Positions 42,116 to 50,099 of a DNA stretch of 63,137 nt are shown here, one piece after another; within the stretch, counting starts at the first letter, position 1; each line of letters opens with the position of its first letter. The position numbers and the translations under genes were made by a program. Where the stretch lies: contig JADGCL010000007.1 in assembly GCA_015229005.1 (NCBI GenBank), positions 1 through 63,137 of the forward strand, written 5' to 3'. The notes below the pieces were generated by a model. That model was not told the DNA's origin, ran no database searches, and was given only the letters and a program-made list of their open reading frames with translations. The stretch comes from Magnetococcales bacterium. GTDB taxonomy: Bacteria; Pseudomonadota; Magnetococcia; Magnetococcales; JADGCL01.

Positions 42116-43381
42116 GTGCAGGAGGCGGTCTGGGTATTTCTCGTGGTGGTGACCCTGACGGGAGTGGCCATCGGACGCCTCCCCGGGCTCGCGATGAACC
42201 GCGCCACGATCAGCGTTACCGGCGCCACCCTGCTGGTCATCACCGGGGCCATCTCCTGGGAGTCTGCCAGCGCCGCCATCGACGGCGATACCATCGTCCT
42301 CCTTTGGGCAATGATGGTGGTCAATGGCCACCTCAGGCGGTCCGGGTTCTTCGCCCGGGTTGCCTGGCAGGTCATCGGAGCAAGGCTGCCCGCACCATTG
42401 CTCCTGGGCGTGCTGATGGCGGTCTCCGGGGCTCTCTCGGCCCTGTTTCTCAACGATACCGTCGTGCTGGCATTCACGCCGCTCGTGATCGAGGTCGTCC
42501 TCGCGGCGCACCTCCCGCCCCTGCCCTTCCTCATCGGTCTGGCCATCGCCGCCAATATCGGTTCGGTGGCGACGATCATCGGCAATCCACAGAACATGAT
42601 CATCGGCCTCTCCTCGGGAATCGCTTTTACCCGGTTTCTGGAGGCGATGGCACCGGTGGCGATCGGGGCCATGGTCATCGCCTGGATCGTGGTCGTCTGG
42701 CTTTTCCGGGAAATGCTGGGGTGGCGACGCTCACTACGGCGGGAAGGGAGAACCTCTCCGGAAGCCGAAGGATCCCGCAGCCGGCCACTCTCGCCACCGG
42801 ATCTTGATCGCTCGATGCTTGGGAAAAGCCTGGTTGCCGCCTCGCTCCTGGTCATCGCCCTGTTGTCACGGGAGGGCGTTCCCCTGGCAGCGCTCGGAGC
42901 GGCCTCGCTCCTCCTGATCTCGCGACGACTCTCTCCCGAGTCGCTGTTCGAGGAGATCGATTGGGGCCTCCTCGTCTTCTTTTCCGGTCTGTTCGTGGTG
43001 ACAGGAGCGGTGAACCAGATCGGAGTAGCCCCCCAAATGCTCTCGGCCCTGTACACGGGGGAAGCACCCAACCTCGCATCCCTGACACTGGTCGGAGCAG
43101 CCCTGAGTAACCTCGTTTCCAACGTCCCGGCGGTGTTACTGCTATCCCCCTGGGTCTCCTCCCTGCCCTCACCGGAGACGGCCTGGCTGACCCTGGCCAT
43201 GGCCACCACCTTGGCCGGCAACCTGACCCTGCTGGGTTCGGTCGCCAACCTCATCGTTGCCGAAACAGCGCGCCGTCGGGGAATAATCCTTGGATTCTCG
43301 CCCTATCTGCGGGTCGGTCTGCCGGTGACCCTGTTGACCCTGCTCTGGGGAGGGTTGCTGATGTTTCCCGGGGAGTTCTGA
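42116..43381 (+). CDS. SLC13/ArsB-type anion permease
   Basis: A GTG start at 42116 follows AGGGAGG. The 421-residue integral membrane protein has ~10-11 hydrophobic helices. Ion-transporter-superfamily landmarks appear in two halves: LFLNDTVVLAFTPL with IGNPQNMIIG, and SNLVSNVPAVLLLSPW with NLTLLGSVANLIVAE. The family moves dicarboxylates, arsenite, sulfate or similar anions, often coupled to Na+ or H+. A charged cytoplasmic loop (~200-225) divides the halves. No ars or other substrate-defining genes are nearby, so the substrate is open. Confidence 0.82.
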   Translation: MQEAVWVFLVVVTLTGVAIGRLPGLAMNRATISVTGATLLVITGAISWESASAAIDGDTIVLLWAMMVVNGHLRRSGFFARVAWQVIGARLPAPLLLGVLMAVSGALSALFLNDTVVLAFTPLVIEVVLAAHLPPLPFLIGLAIAANIGSVATIIGNPQNMIIGLSSGIAFTRFLEAMAPVAIGAMVIAWIVVVWLFREMLGWRRSLRREGRTSPEAEGSRSRPLSPPDLDRSMLGKSLVAASLLVIALLSREGVPLAALGAASLLLISRRLSPESLFEEIDWGLLVFFSGLFVVTGAVNQIGVAPQMLSALYTGEAPNLASLTLVGAALSNLVSNVPAVLLLSPWVSSLPSPETAWLTLAMATTLAGNLTLLGSVANLIVAETARRRGIILGFSPYLRVGLPVTLLTLLWGGLLMFPGEF

Positions 43382-43509
43382 AAACAGAGCGCCAAAGAGC
43401 TTTCTTTCTTGGGGGGAGGAGTTTACCATGCCTCCCGCCTGGGGCGATCCTCCGGTCAGGCCGGGGGGTGGCTTCCGATGGTCTGGGTGGTCGTCCCATG
43501 AGGTGAGCA

Positions 43510-44694
43510 ATGGAAGAGTGGTCCCCGAGCAAGAAATGGAATCCTTTCAACAGCTACAAGCTGCTGGCGCAGGTCTACCGCTGGCGGGAAATCCGGCGCG
43601 GCTCCCCCGTCCCCCAGCCGAGCCTGATCACGGTGGACCCCGTCAATATATGTAACTACAAGTGCCACTGGTGCAACGCCAATTTCATTCTCGAGAGAAA
43701 CAAGAGGCTCCTGGACCGTGACCTGTTGATGGATCTCGCCGATTTCCTGAAGCGTTGGCAGGGCTCGCCGCAGTGGCCTGCGGGAGTGGAGTCCATCTGT
43801 ATCGCCGGTGGCGGGGAACCGCTTCTCAATCCACACGTCGGTCAGTTCATCGACCGCTGCGTCGATCACGGCATCGAGGTCGGGGTGGTGACCAACGGTC
43901 ACCAGATCCACAAGTTCCTCGAACCCCTTTCCCGATGCACCTGGGTAGGCATCTCGGTCGACGCGGGAACTCCGGATTCCTACGCCAGCTTGAAAGGTAT
44001 CGAGCCTTCGGATTTCTCCAGGGTCTGCGACAATATCCGGAATCTGGTGGACTTCAGCCGACGCCGGGGGAGTACTCTCGCGAGTGATCGTGCCGGATAT
44101 GGGGTGAGCTACAAGTACCTCCTGGTCCCGGACAATGTCGCAGATGTCGAGCCAGCCATCGAGATGGCGGCCTCTCTGGGCTGCAAGAATTTCCATCTGC
44201 GCCCGGCCGGAGTCTCCTGGGACCGCATCCGGGTTGCCGGGCCTGTCCACGACACAGAGGCCGAGACCAGGGACAGCTTTACCGAGGAGCAGAAACAACT
44301 CCTGGAAAGCGCCTTCCGGAAGGCCAGAAGGCTGGAAAATGACCAGTTCGGAGTTTACGGTGTCACCCACAAGTTCGACCACAATTTCAACAAAGCCAAC
44401 GTCTTCTCTTCGTGCCATGCGGTATTCATGACCTGCGTGGTCATGCCACCGCGTGTTGAGGGAGAACGTTTCCGCCTGGGATTGTGTTGTGATCGCCGGG
44501 GAGATCAGGGATTGGAATTTTCCGGTCCCCTCACCGAAGTGACCCAGATCGGGGAACGCTGGTCTTCCCCGGAACACTGGCGAATTCGCGACCAGATCGA
44601 CCTGAGACACTGCCCACGCTGCACCTATCAACCTCACAATCAGATTTACGAGCACGTCATCCAGGAAGACAGCATGACCTACAAGTTCATTTAG
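43510..44694 (+). CDS. Radical SAM protein with C-terminal Cys cluster
   Basis: 394 residues with an excellent GAGGTG ribosome site. The radical SAM motif is CNYKCHWC (C-x3-C-x2-C), followed by AGGGEPLLNP (the GGE SAM-binding motif) and VTNGHQI. C-terminal Cys (SCHAVFMTC, LGLCCDRRGD, CPRCTYQPHN) suggest a SPASM/twitch-type auxiliary Fe-S site. The enzyme class does 5'-deoxyadenosyl radical chemistry on sugars, peptides or lipids. A GT2 gene follows 50 bases later and flagellins are 3 kb downstream, so surface-glycan or flagellin-glycan modification is a reasonable guess. The substrate is unknown. Confidence 0.85.
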   Translation: MEEWSPSKKWNPFNSYKLLAQVYRWREIRRGSPVPQPSLITVDPVNICNYKCHWCNANFILERNKRLLDRDLLMDLADFLKRWQGSPQWPAGVESICIAGGGEPLLNPHVGQFIDRCVDHGIEVGVVTNGHQIHKFLEPLSRCTWVGISVDAGTPDSYASLKGIEPSDFSRVCDNIRNLVDFSRRRGSTLASDRAGYGVSYKYLLVPDNVADVEPAIEMAASLGCKNFHLRPAGVSWDRIRVAGPVHDTEAETRDSFTEEQKQLLESAFRKARRLENDQFGVYGVTHKFDHNFNKANVFSSCHAVFMTCVVMPPRVEGERFRLGLCCDRRGDQGLEFSGPLTEVTQIGERWSSPEHWRIRDQIDLRHCPRCTYQPHNQIYEHVIQEDSMTYKFI

Positions 44695-44744
44695 GCTCAT
44701 CCGCAACAATGCTTGGCGACAAAAGTTCGAGACCGGAGACGGTC

Positions 44745-45578
44745 ATGACGGAGTCGGGTGGCCTGTCCCAGACCGGGGCACTCAAGGTCTCCCTGATCAC
44801 TATTGCCCTGAACAGTGCGGCAACCCTTGCAGATGCCATCCACTCGGTCCGTCGCCAAGCCTATCCTAACATCGAGTATATCGTCGTCGACGGGGGCTCG
44901 ACAGATGGAACCCTGGAACTGATTCACGCCAATGCCGATATTATCGCCAAGTTCATCTCCGAAAGAGATGACGGCATCTCCGACGCGTGGAACAAGGGCA
45001 TTCGCCTGGCAACGGGTGATATCGTCGGCTTTCTGAATTCCGATGATTTTTACAACGATGAAGCGGTGATCGGTGATGTCGCAGCGGCATTCGCCGATCC
45101 TGTGGTCGAATGCGTCTACGGGGACCTAGTCATCGTCGGGCGCAAGAACCCTGAGAGGATAAGCCGCTATTACCGCTCTGCGGGCTTTCGGATAGAGCAC
45201 TTCGCCCTGGGAGATCAGCCGGCCCACCCCACCTGCTTCGTGCGCCGCCAGGCCTATCTCCGCCACGGCCTTTTCAAACCCTACAAGGTCTGCATGGATT
45301 TCGAGATCCTGGTGCGGTTTCTCCACACGCAACAGATGCTCTGCCGCTACATCCCCCGGGTGATGGTTCACCAGCGTGGCAGCGGCAACAGTACCCGGAT
45401 GTCGGCCAAGTACACACTCAATGCGGAAATGCTGGAGATATGCCGCAGCCACGGCATCCGATCAAGCTGGTGGCACATGCTCGCCCGCTATCCTCGAAAG
45501 CTGCTGCAGCTCTTGGTCCGCCCCGATCCGAAGGAGATCGCCCCGGCGCGACGGATGCGGGCACCGCAATCTCCTTGA
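44745..45578 (+). CDS. GT2-family glycosyltransferase
   Basis: ATG 44745 follows GGAGACGGTC; an in-frame ATG at 44709 is possible. The 277-residue protein is a GT-A glycosyltransferase of the WcaA/PgaC-like type: KVSLITIALNSAATLADAI, VVDGGSTDGTLE, ERDDGISDAWNKGI, and FLNSDDF (DxD). Acceptor-side residues include MDFEILVRF. It probably forms an operon with the radical SAM gene and acts on a surface polysaccharide or glycoprotein. Confidence 0.85.
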   Translation: MTESGGLSQTGALKVSLITIALNSAATLADAIHSVRRQAYPNIEYIVVDGGSTDGTLELIHANADIIAKFISERDDGISDAWNKGIRLATGDIVGFLNSDDFYNDEAVIGDVAAAFADPVVECVYGDLVIVGRKNPERISRYYRSAGFRIEHFALGDQPAHPTCFVRRQAYLRHGLFKPYKVCMDFEILVRFLHTQQMLCRYIPRVMVHQRGSGNSTRMSAKYTLNAEMLEICRSHGIRSSWWHMLARYPRKLLQLLVRPDPKEIAPARRMRAPQSP

Positions 45579-46109
45579 TATCGGTCGGGACTTGGCTGCT
45601 TGTCGATAATAGGACAGAAACTTCCCGGTGTCGCGGAGCATCGGTCCAAGACACATGGGCAGTGTTCCCCTCCGCGAAAGCCCCTCAAGTCCAGTCGCCC
45701 ATCCACCGATAGAGGAGGGAAGGTGTCGGATGAAGGTCCTGAGGGCATCACAAGCGGGATTGGAATCGCTCAAGATCAGGGCCAATCCGGTCGATAAGGT
45801 CTGAGGGCGGTCGGGTGAGAAGTTGGTCGGGCAGAGGTCCCCAGGATCGGGTTCTGCACCGGCAACGGATGGAAAAGAAGGCTCAAGACCAACCCAGGCA
45901 ATGTCGATAAGATCCTCGAAGGCAGTACGGTAGATCGGAGCGGTGATCGGTCGGGATGTCGACCGGAAAAAGGGGTCATGGTCTTCCGGTCGGCGGTCGA
46001 TAGAAATACAGGGTGTGGCGGTGGCACTGCCACAGTGATCATTCCGAATGGATTCGGAAAAGGCTTTGAAATACAGAAAGGAGGTTGATGGTAAAAGTTG
46101 GTCAGGGCT
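45579..46109 (+). other. Gene-poor region with palindromes and repeated GTCGATAA octamers
   Basis: No supported gene. GTCGATAA occurs at 45602, 45790 and 45903, all on the plus strand, resembling a sigma28 -10 (GCCGATAA) but without a matching -35. An 18-base palindrome (TTCCGAATGGATTCGGAA) lies at 46042-46059, and a 13-base one at 46021-46033. A minus-strand frame across this region overlaps the GT2 gene and looks spurious. Confidence 0.4.
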
Positions 46110-46157
46110 GGGTTGGCCCTGAAAAAAAACGATCAACCCACCTCCAGCCATGGATGG
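46110..46157 (+). promoter_or_regulatory. Flagellin-type leader element L1 (in front of the Cys-rich peptide gene)
   Basis: Stem GGGTTG (46110-46115) pairs with CAACCC (46134-46139), with an A-rich loop ending ACGAT. CCATGGATGG then ends 18 bases after the stem. The same arrangement precedes the three flagellin genes. Confidence 0.6.
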
Positions 46158-46203
46158 AAAACAGAGCGAGACTCAATGGATCTTCGCCAGGAGGGTTACC
46201 GCA

Positions 46204-46341
46204 ATGAAACGTTCCACAAGTTGTTGCCTCTCTTGTCCGTCTTCCGGACGCTGCGGGTCTTGTGCCTGCACTCACTGCTTCGTCTCATTCCCAGATAGTG
46301 GTCTGGTCAGTGTTGTTGTGGATAAGGTGGTTTCGGTGTGA
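46204..46341 (+). CDS. 45-residue Cys-rich small protein
   Basis: ATG 46204 is preceded by AGGAGGG at ideal spacing. The product has seven Cys and one His in 19 residues (CCLSCPSSGRCGSCACTHC, residues 7-25), followed by a short hydrophobic tail (GLVSVVVDKVVSV). The pattern suggests a metal- or Fe-S-binding knuckle or a metallothionein-like peptide; no family is recognised. It carries a flagellin-type leader (L1), so it may be expressed together with the flagellins downstream. Confidence 0.55.
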   Translation: MKRSTSCCLSCPSSGRCGSCACTHCFVSFPDSGLVSVVVDKVVSV

Positions 46342-47067
46342 TCGGTCCTGATCGTCGTGCGATGGGTTCGGGCTTGGTCGTCTCACGATGGGCCAGGGCT
46401 TGACCGGTCAGGCAGCACGATAGACGGATGGTCGGTTGGTGGCACCGGGTTGATGCGCTCTTTCGCGAGCAGCTTCGCACAGGGGGCTACGCTTTTTCGG
46501 GTTGGGGCCAATGCCGTCAGTTGGCGGGTTGTCTTGCCCGAGTGTTACCTGCTTGGCTTCCTCCGGGGTTGCCCAAAAGAAGTGTTGAGTTTGTCCCGGG
46601 GATCGTCTGATCGCGGCTGAAGAGCGCGGGAGTCCGTCGCCGTGCTTGCACGAAAGCTTCGGTAAGACCTTCCGTGAACTCGGGGAGCAGGGTCGGTTCG
46701 AACAGGGATCCAGGCGCGACCGAGACAGAGAGTCGGAGATTTGGCGGCGGCAATAGGACCGTCATGGTTGGAGATTGGATTGTTCCGAGGGGTTGATGAA
46801 CTTCCGATTGGCTGACCTCGGAGAAGGGCGGATTTTTGTCGGGAGAGATACTTTATAGTCTATATGGTTTTTGAAACCCGTTGCTAAAGAAATATTTCCG
46901 CGACGGCATCAGGGCCGGGTATTCCGGTGCAGGGGAGGGTCCGGGTCCGTTGCAACACCACCGGAGACTTCTCGCCCGGGAGGGATGAACCATCAGGGAA
47001 GGGTGGAGCGACTGCCGTTGCTCCCCCGATCGAGCGCGGCAACGAGCCGCCACAGGGAGAGTGTCTC
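46342..47067 (+). other. 726 bases without a supported gene
   Basis: Short frames here lack ribosome sites and recognisable sequence. A plus-strand frame at 46428-46610 (60 codons) is the best of them but unconvincing. Around 46845-46870 the DNA is AT-rich (TATAGTCTATATGG), possibly promoter-like. At about 46987-47001 CCATCAGGGAAGG resembles the conserved motif of the flagellin leaders, placed before the next frame. Confidence 0.35.
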
Positions 47068-47448
47068 ATGGCATTTCCTATCAGGGCCAGGCCGGGTGGA
47101 CGAGACCGGGAGGAGGAGAATCCGGCGGTCATGGTGTCGCGGATAGCCTTTCCGGAGGGGATCGTCGGCGGAGGTGGGCACCGCGTCCAACTGGATCGCT
47201 TCGTCGGATCGATAAAGGGCAGTGCCTGGGTTCCGCTGTATGGCAAGGACAACGGCCTGCAACTTCGGATGCCGGCAGCGAATCTGCTCGGTCGTGCAGT
47301 AGCGCGACAACTCCGGAACAACCCCGGCAAGTGGGGTTTGGAGGAGAGTCGGACGCGGCAACCTGGGGCTCCTGGTGAGTCTCCCAGGAGTGCTGGCAAG
47401 GAGCGAAAAACAGGGTGGAAGTGGTTCCGGTTTCCCGGAGAAAGCTAG
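47068..47448 (+). CDS. Possible small protein with flagellin-like leader
   Basis: ATG 47068 follows AGGGAGAG and begins MAFPIRARPGG, recalling the MALAI starts of the flagellins. The 126-codon frame then shows no flagellin homology. The middle (HRVQLDRFVGSIKGSAWVPL, then LLGRAVARQLRNNPGKWG) looks protein-like and the end is basic. It could be a real small gene or a decayed gene; not recognised. Confidence 0.35.
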   Translation: MAFPIRARPGGRDREEENPAVMVSRIAFPEGIVGGGGHRVQLDRFVGSIKGSAWVPLYGKDNGLQLRMPAANLLGRAVARQLRNNPGKWGLEESRTRQPGAPGESPRSAGKERKTGWKWFRFPGES

Positions 47449-47585
47449 GCAACCACCACCTGAGAGATGCAATACCCGATACCGGGACAGAATGAAAAGG
47501 AGGGGGGGAATACGGCTGGGAATGCCGTAAATAGAAGGACGGAGAAGACATCCGAGCAGGAGCATGTCACTCATCGTCCCCAGTT

Positions 47586-47606
47586 GCGGGTTTCGACGAA
47601 ACCCGC
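47586..47606 (+). promoter_or_regulatory. Short perfect hairpin upstream of flagellin 1
   Basis: GCGGGTTT and AAACCCGC enclose CGACG. It sits just 5' of leader element L2. Confidence 0.5.
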
Positions 47607-47613
47607 ATGGGCA

Positions 47614-47664
47614 GGGCCAGCCCAATAACGACAAAACGAACGGCTCAAATTCATCCAGGGATGG
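47614..47664 (+). promoter_or_regulatory. Flagellin leader element L2
   Basis: GGGCC (47614-47618) pairs with GGCTC (47642-47646), with one G-U. TCATCCAGGGATGG follows, ending 18 bases after the stem. The flagellin ATG is ~50 bases downstream. Confidence 0.55.
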
Positions 47665-47712
47665 AAACGGTGACGGGGTCTCATTGGGGTCCCGTTCATG
47701 GAGGAACTGGTC

Positions 47713-48600
47713 ATGGCACTTTCGGTCAGTACAAATGTGGCGGCAATCAACGCCCAGAGACACCTGCTTTCGTCGACAAATGCCCTCGGAACAACGTTTC
47801 AGAGGTTGTCTTCGGGACTCAGGATCAACAGCGCCAAGGATGATGCGGCCGGGTTGTCGATCTCGACACGAATGACAGCGCAGATTCGCGGAACCAACCA
47901 GGCGGTGCGCAATGCCAACGATGCCATTTCGTTGGTGCAGGTGGCGGAAGGAGCGTTGGAAGAAACGGGGACGGCACTGCAAAGAATTCGCGAACTGGCG
48001 GTCCAGGCCTCGAACGATACCCTGACCTCCGGGGACAGGAACGATTTGCAGAAGGAAGTGGCACAGTTGATGAGCGAGATCCAGAGGATCTCGGACAACA
48101 CCCAGTTCAACGAGAAGATTCTCCTTGGGGGAAGCACGGCCCTGGGGTCAGGAACCTCGTTCAACGGCAACTTCCATATCGGCGAGGATGCCAACCAGAC
48201 GCTCAATGTGGTCATCAGCATGGCGAATCTGGGAACGCTGGGGTTGGCGAGTTACGGGTCCCTGGCGACCTTGAACGATGTGGTTACAAGCGGCGCCAAG
48301 TTCAATATTTCCGCCCAGGTGAATGCGGAATCGGCGATCGCGGTCATCGACGCGGCGTTGAACTCGGTGTCGGAGATTCGCGCTGGACTCGGCGCAGTGC
48401 TGAATCGGCTGGACTCGGTGATCAACAACCTGACCAATGTTTCGGAAAACACGACAGCGGCCCGCTCACGTATCCTGGATGCTGACATCGCTGCGGAAAC
48501 GGCCAACCTGACCAAGCAGTCGATCCTGCAACAGGCTGGGACGGCGATCCTGGCACAAGCGAACCAACAGCCACAGATCGCCCTTCGGCTGCTGGGTTGA
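47713..48600 (+). CDS. fliC: Flagellin 1
   Basis: 295 residues. Conserved N-terminal D0/D1 (LSVSTNVAAINAQRHLLSST, RLSSGLRINSAKDDAAGLSI, LQRIRELAVQASNDT) and C-terminal D1/D0 (ARSRILDADIAAETANLTKQ, LQQAGTAILAQANQQPQIAL). The variable middle is only ~75 residues (~140-215), giving a small filament subunit exported by the flagellar type III system. ATG 47713 was chosen because homology starts there with GGAGG upstream. It is the first of three tandem paralogues; each has its own leader, so they are probably transcribed separately. Confidence 0.95.
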   Translation: MALSVSTNVAAINAQRHLLSSTNALGTTFQRLSSGLRINSAKDDAAGLSISTRMTAQIRGTNQAVRNANDAISLVQVAEGALEETGTALQRIRELAVQASNDTLTSGDRNDLQKEVAQLMSEIQRISDNTQFNEKILLGGSTALGSGTSFNGNFHIGEDANQTLNVVISMANLGTLGLASYGSLATLNDVVTSGAKFNISAQVNAESAIAVIDAALNSVSEIRAGLGAVLNRLDSVINNLTNVSENTTAARSRILDADIAAETANLTKQSILQQAGTAILAQANQQPQIALRLLG

Positions 48601-48887
48601 TGCGCTGATGAGAATGGGAACGCTTCGGTCGGGGATGGTCGGTTCGGTGTCGCCGGGAAGCGGGGAACAAGAAGGAAGTATCGGGGTTGGCCAGCATGAT
48701 CGGACCGACCTTCTTCAGAAAAGCCGGCCATGGAAGGTCGGCTCTCACCAACGGGATGATCTCTCCCCGAGGTGAGGAAGGGAATCGGCGAAAAGGTTAT
48801 TGCCGGTCCCGGTCGAACGGGTCGCAAGTGCGGCTCATTCGTCGATAACAGGCTCCGGAGCGCGGTTTGTCACGGAGACCAAGGGCA

Positions 48888-48933
48888 GGGTTGGCCCCAC
48901 TAAAACGATCAACCCAAAGACAACCAGGGAAGG
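48888..48933 (+). promoter_or_regulatory. Flagellin leader element L3
   Basis: GGGTTG (48888-48893) pairs with CAACCC (48910-48915), loop ending ACGAT as in L1. CAACCAGGGAAGG follows, ending 18 bases after the stem. A GTCGATAA octamer lies at 48841-48848. Confidence 0.6.
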
Positions 48934-48981
48934 TAACATCAAGCCAGGCCCTTCAGGCCCGGCACATGGAGGAGAACTCTC

Positions 48982-49803
48982 ATGGCACTTGCGATCACGA
49001 CCAATGTTGCGTCCTTGAATGCTCAACGCCAACTCCTGAAGTCCACCAATGCGATGGGGACGACCTTTCAAAGGCTCTCCTCGGGGTTGCGCATCAACAG
49101 CGCCAAGGATGATGCGGCTGGACTTTCGATTTCGACCCGTATGACTGCACAGGTTCGGGGGCTCAACCAGGCAGCGCGTAACGCCAACGATGCCGTCTCC
49201 ATGGTCCAGGTCGCCGACGGCGCCCTTGAGGAGACCACCAACGCCCTCCAGAGGATTCGTGAACTGGCGGTGCAGGCGGCGAACGATACCCTGGTGTCCG
49301 GTGATCGCAAGGACATCCAGAAAGAAGTCAACCAGCTGATGTCCGAAATCGACCGGATCGCCGCCAACACGCAGTTCAACGATCAGTACCTGCTGAGTGG
49401 CGGGTTTTCCGCCAAGAAGTTCCATGTTGGGGAGGACAAGGATCAGACGCTGCAGGTGAGCATCCTCCGGGCGGATACGGCGTCCCTGTTCAACGTCACG
49501 ACCATTCTGGTGAGCAATCAGCAGAGTGCGGAGGCGACCATCACCCGGATCGACAACGCCCTGAACTCGGTCTCCGACATTCGGGCCACCCTGGGTTCGT
49601 ACCAGAATCGCCTGGAGTCGATCATCAACAACCTGGCAAACGTCTCCGAGAACACCACTGCTGCCCGTTCCCGGATCATCGATGCCGACATCGCCGCCGA
49701 GACGGCCGCACTGACCAGGAACGCCATCCTGCAACAGGCGGGGACCGCCATCTTGGCCCAGGCCAATCAACAGCCCCAGATCGCCCTGAAGCTTCTCGGT
49801 TAG
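48982..49803 (+). CDS. fliC: Flagellin 2
   Basis: 273 residues, the shortest of the three. Start ATG 48982 has GGAGGAG upstream. D0/D1 are closely like flagellin 1 (ITTNVASLNAQRQLLKSTNA, NSAKDDAAGLSISTRM, IIDADIAAETAALTRNAILQ). The central part is cut down to ~55 residues (QYLLSGGFSAKKFHVGEDKD), so the subunit is essentially D0/D1 only. Filaments in related bacteria mix several flagellins, and this copy may be a major or a junction subunit. A 14-bp hairpin follows the stop. Confidence 0.95.
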   Translation: MALAITTNVASLNAQRQLLKSTNAMGTTFQRLSSGLRINSAKDDAAGLSISTRMTAQVRGLNQAARNANDAVSMVQVADGALEETTNALQRIRELAVQAANDTLVSGDRKDIQKEVNQLMSEIDRIAANTQFNDQYLLSGGFSAKKFHVGEDKDQTLQVSILRADTASLFNVTTILVSNQQSAEATITRIDNALNSVSDIRATLGSYQNRLESIINNLANVSENTTAARSRIIDADIAAETAALTRNAILQQAGTAILAQANQQPQIALKLLG

Positions 49804-49818
49804 GGTGGTGTCACGGAA

Positions 49819-49850
49819 GGAGTCATCCGCCGCTATCGGCGGATGACTCC
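49819..49850 (+). terminator. Hairpin after flagellin 2
   Basis: Perfect 14-bp stem (GGAGTCATCCGCCG) with a CTAT loop, 16 bases after the stop. No T-run follows, so it may act as a transcript-stabilising 3' end rather than a classical terminator. Confidence 0.55.
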
Positions 49851-50009
49851 CCACCAGTCGGGGTGATCCGCCGAGGGCAGGAGTCCATCCTCCAGAGTGA
49901 CTCTCTGCCCTCAAGCGGTCGGTGTTGGGCCAGTTGCCTGCTGAATCGCCGTGAAAAGACGCCGTTCAAGGCCGGCTCCAGCGGCAGGCAGGAAGAATAA
50001 TTGGGACCT

Positions 50010-50054
50010 GGGCCGGTCCCGGCCAACGAAAGGCCCACCTCCATCCAGGGAAGG
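50010..50054 (+). promoter_or_regulatory. Flagellin leader element L4
   Basis: GGGCC (50010-50014) pairs with GGCCC (50032-50036). CCATCCAGGGAAGG follows, ending 18 bases after the stem. The stem sequence differs from L1/L3 but pairing is kept. Confidence 0.6.
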
Positions 50055-50099
50055 GAATAATCAACGATCAATAGGATGATCGGGTGAGGAGTAACAACA

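Noticed and set aside
41713-43254. Minus-strand 513-codon frame
   Set aside because: Antisense of the anion permease gene and the FGE gene end; no homology.
43428-43655. 75-codon frame starting with a strong GGAGG site before the radical SAM gene
   Set aside because: It enters the radical SAM gene out of frame and has no recognisable sequence; a short leader peptide is possible but unsupported.
45462-46151. Minus-strand 229-codon frame
   Set aside because: It overlaps the GT2 gene and starts inside the conserved leader element; composition is not protein-like.
46993-47982. Minus-strand 329-codon frame
   Set aside because: It runs antisense into flagellin 1 and has no recognisable domain.
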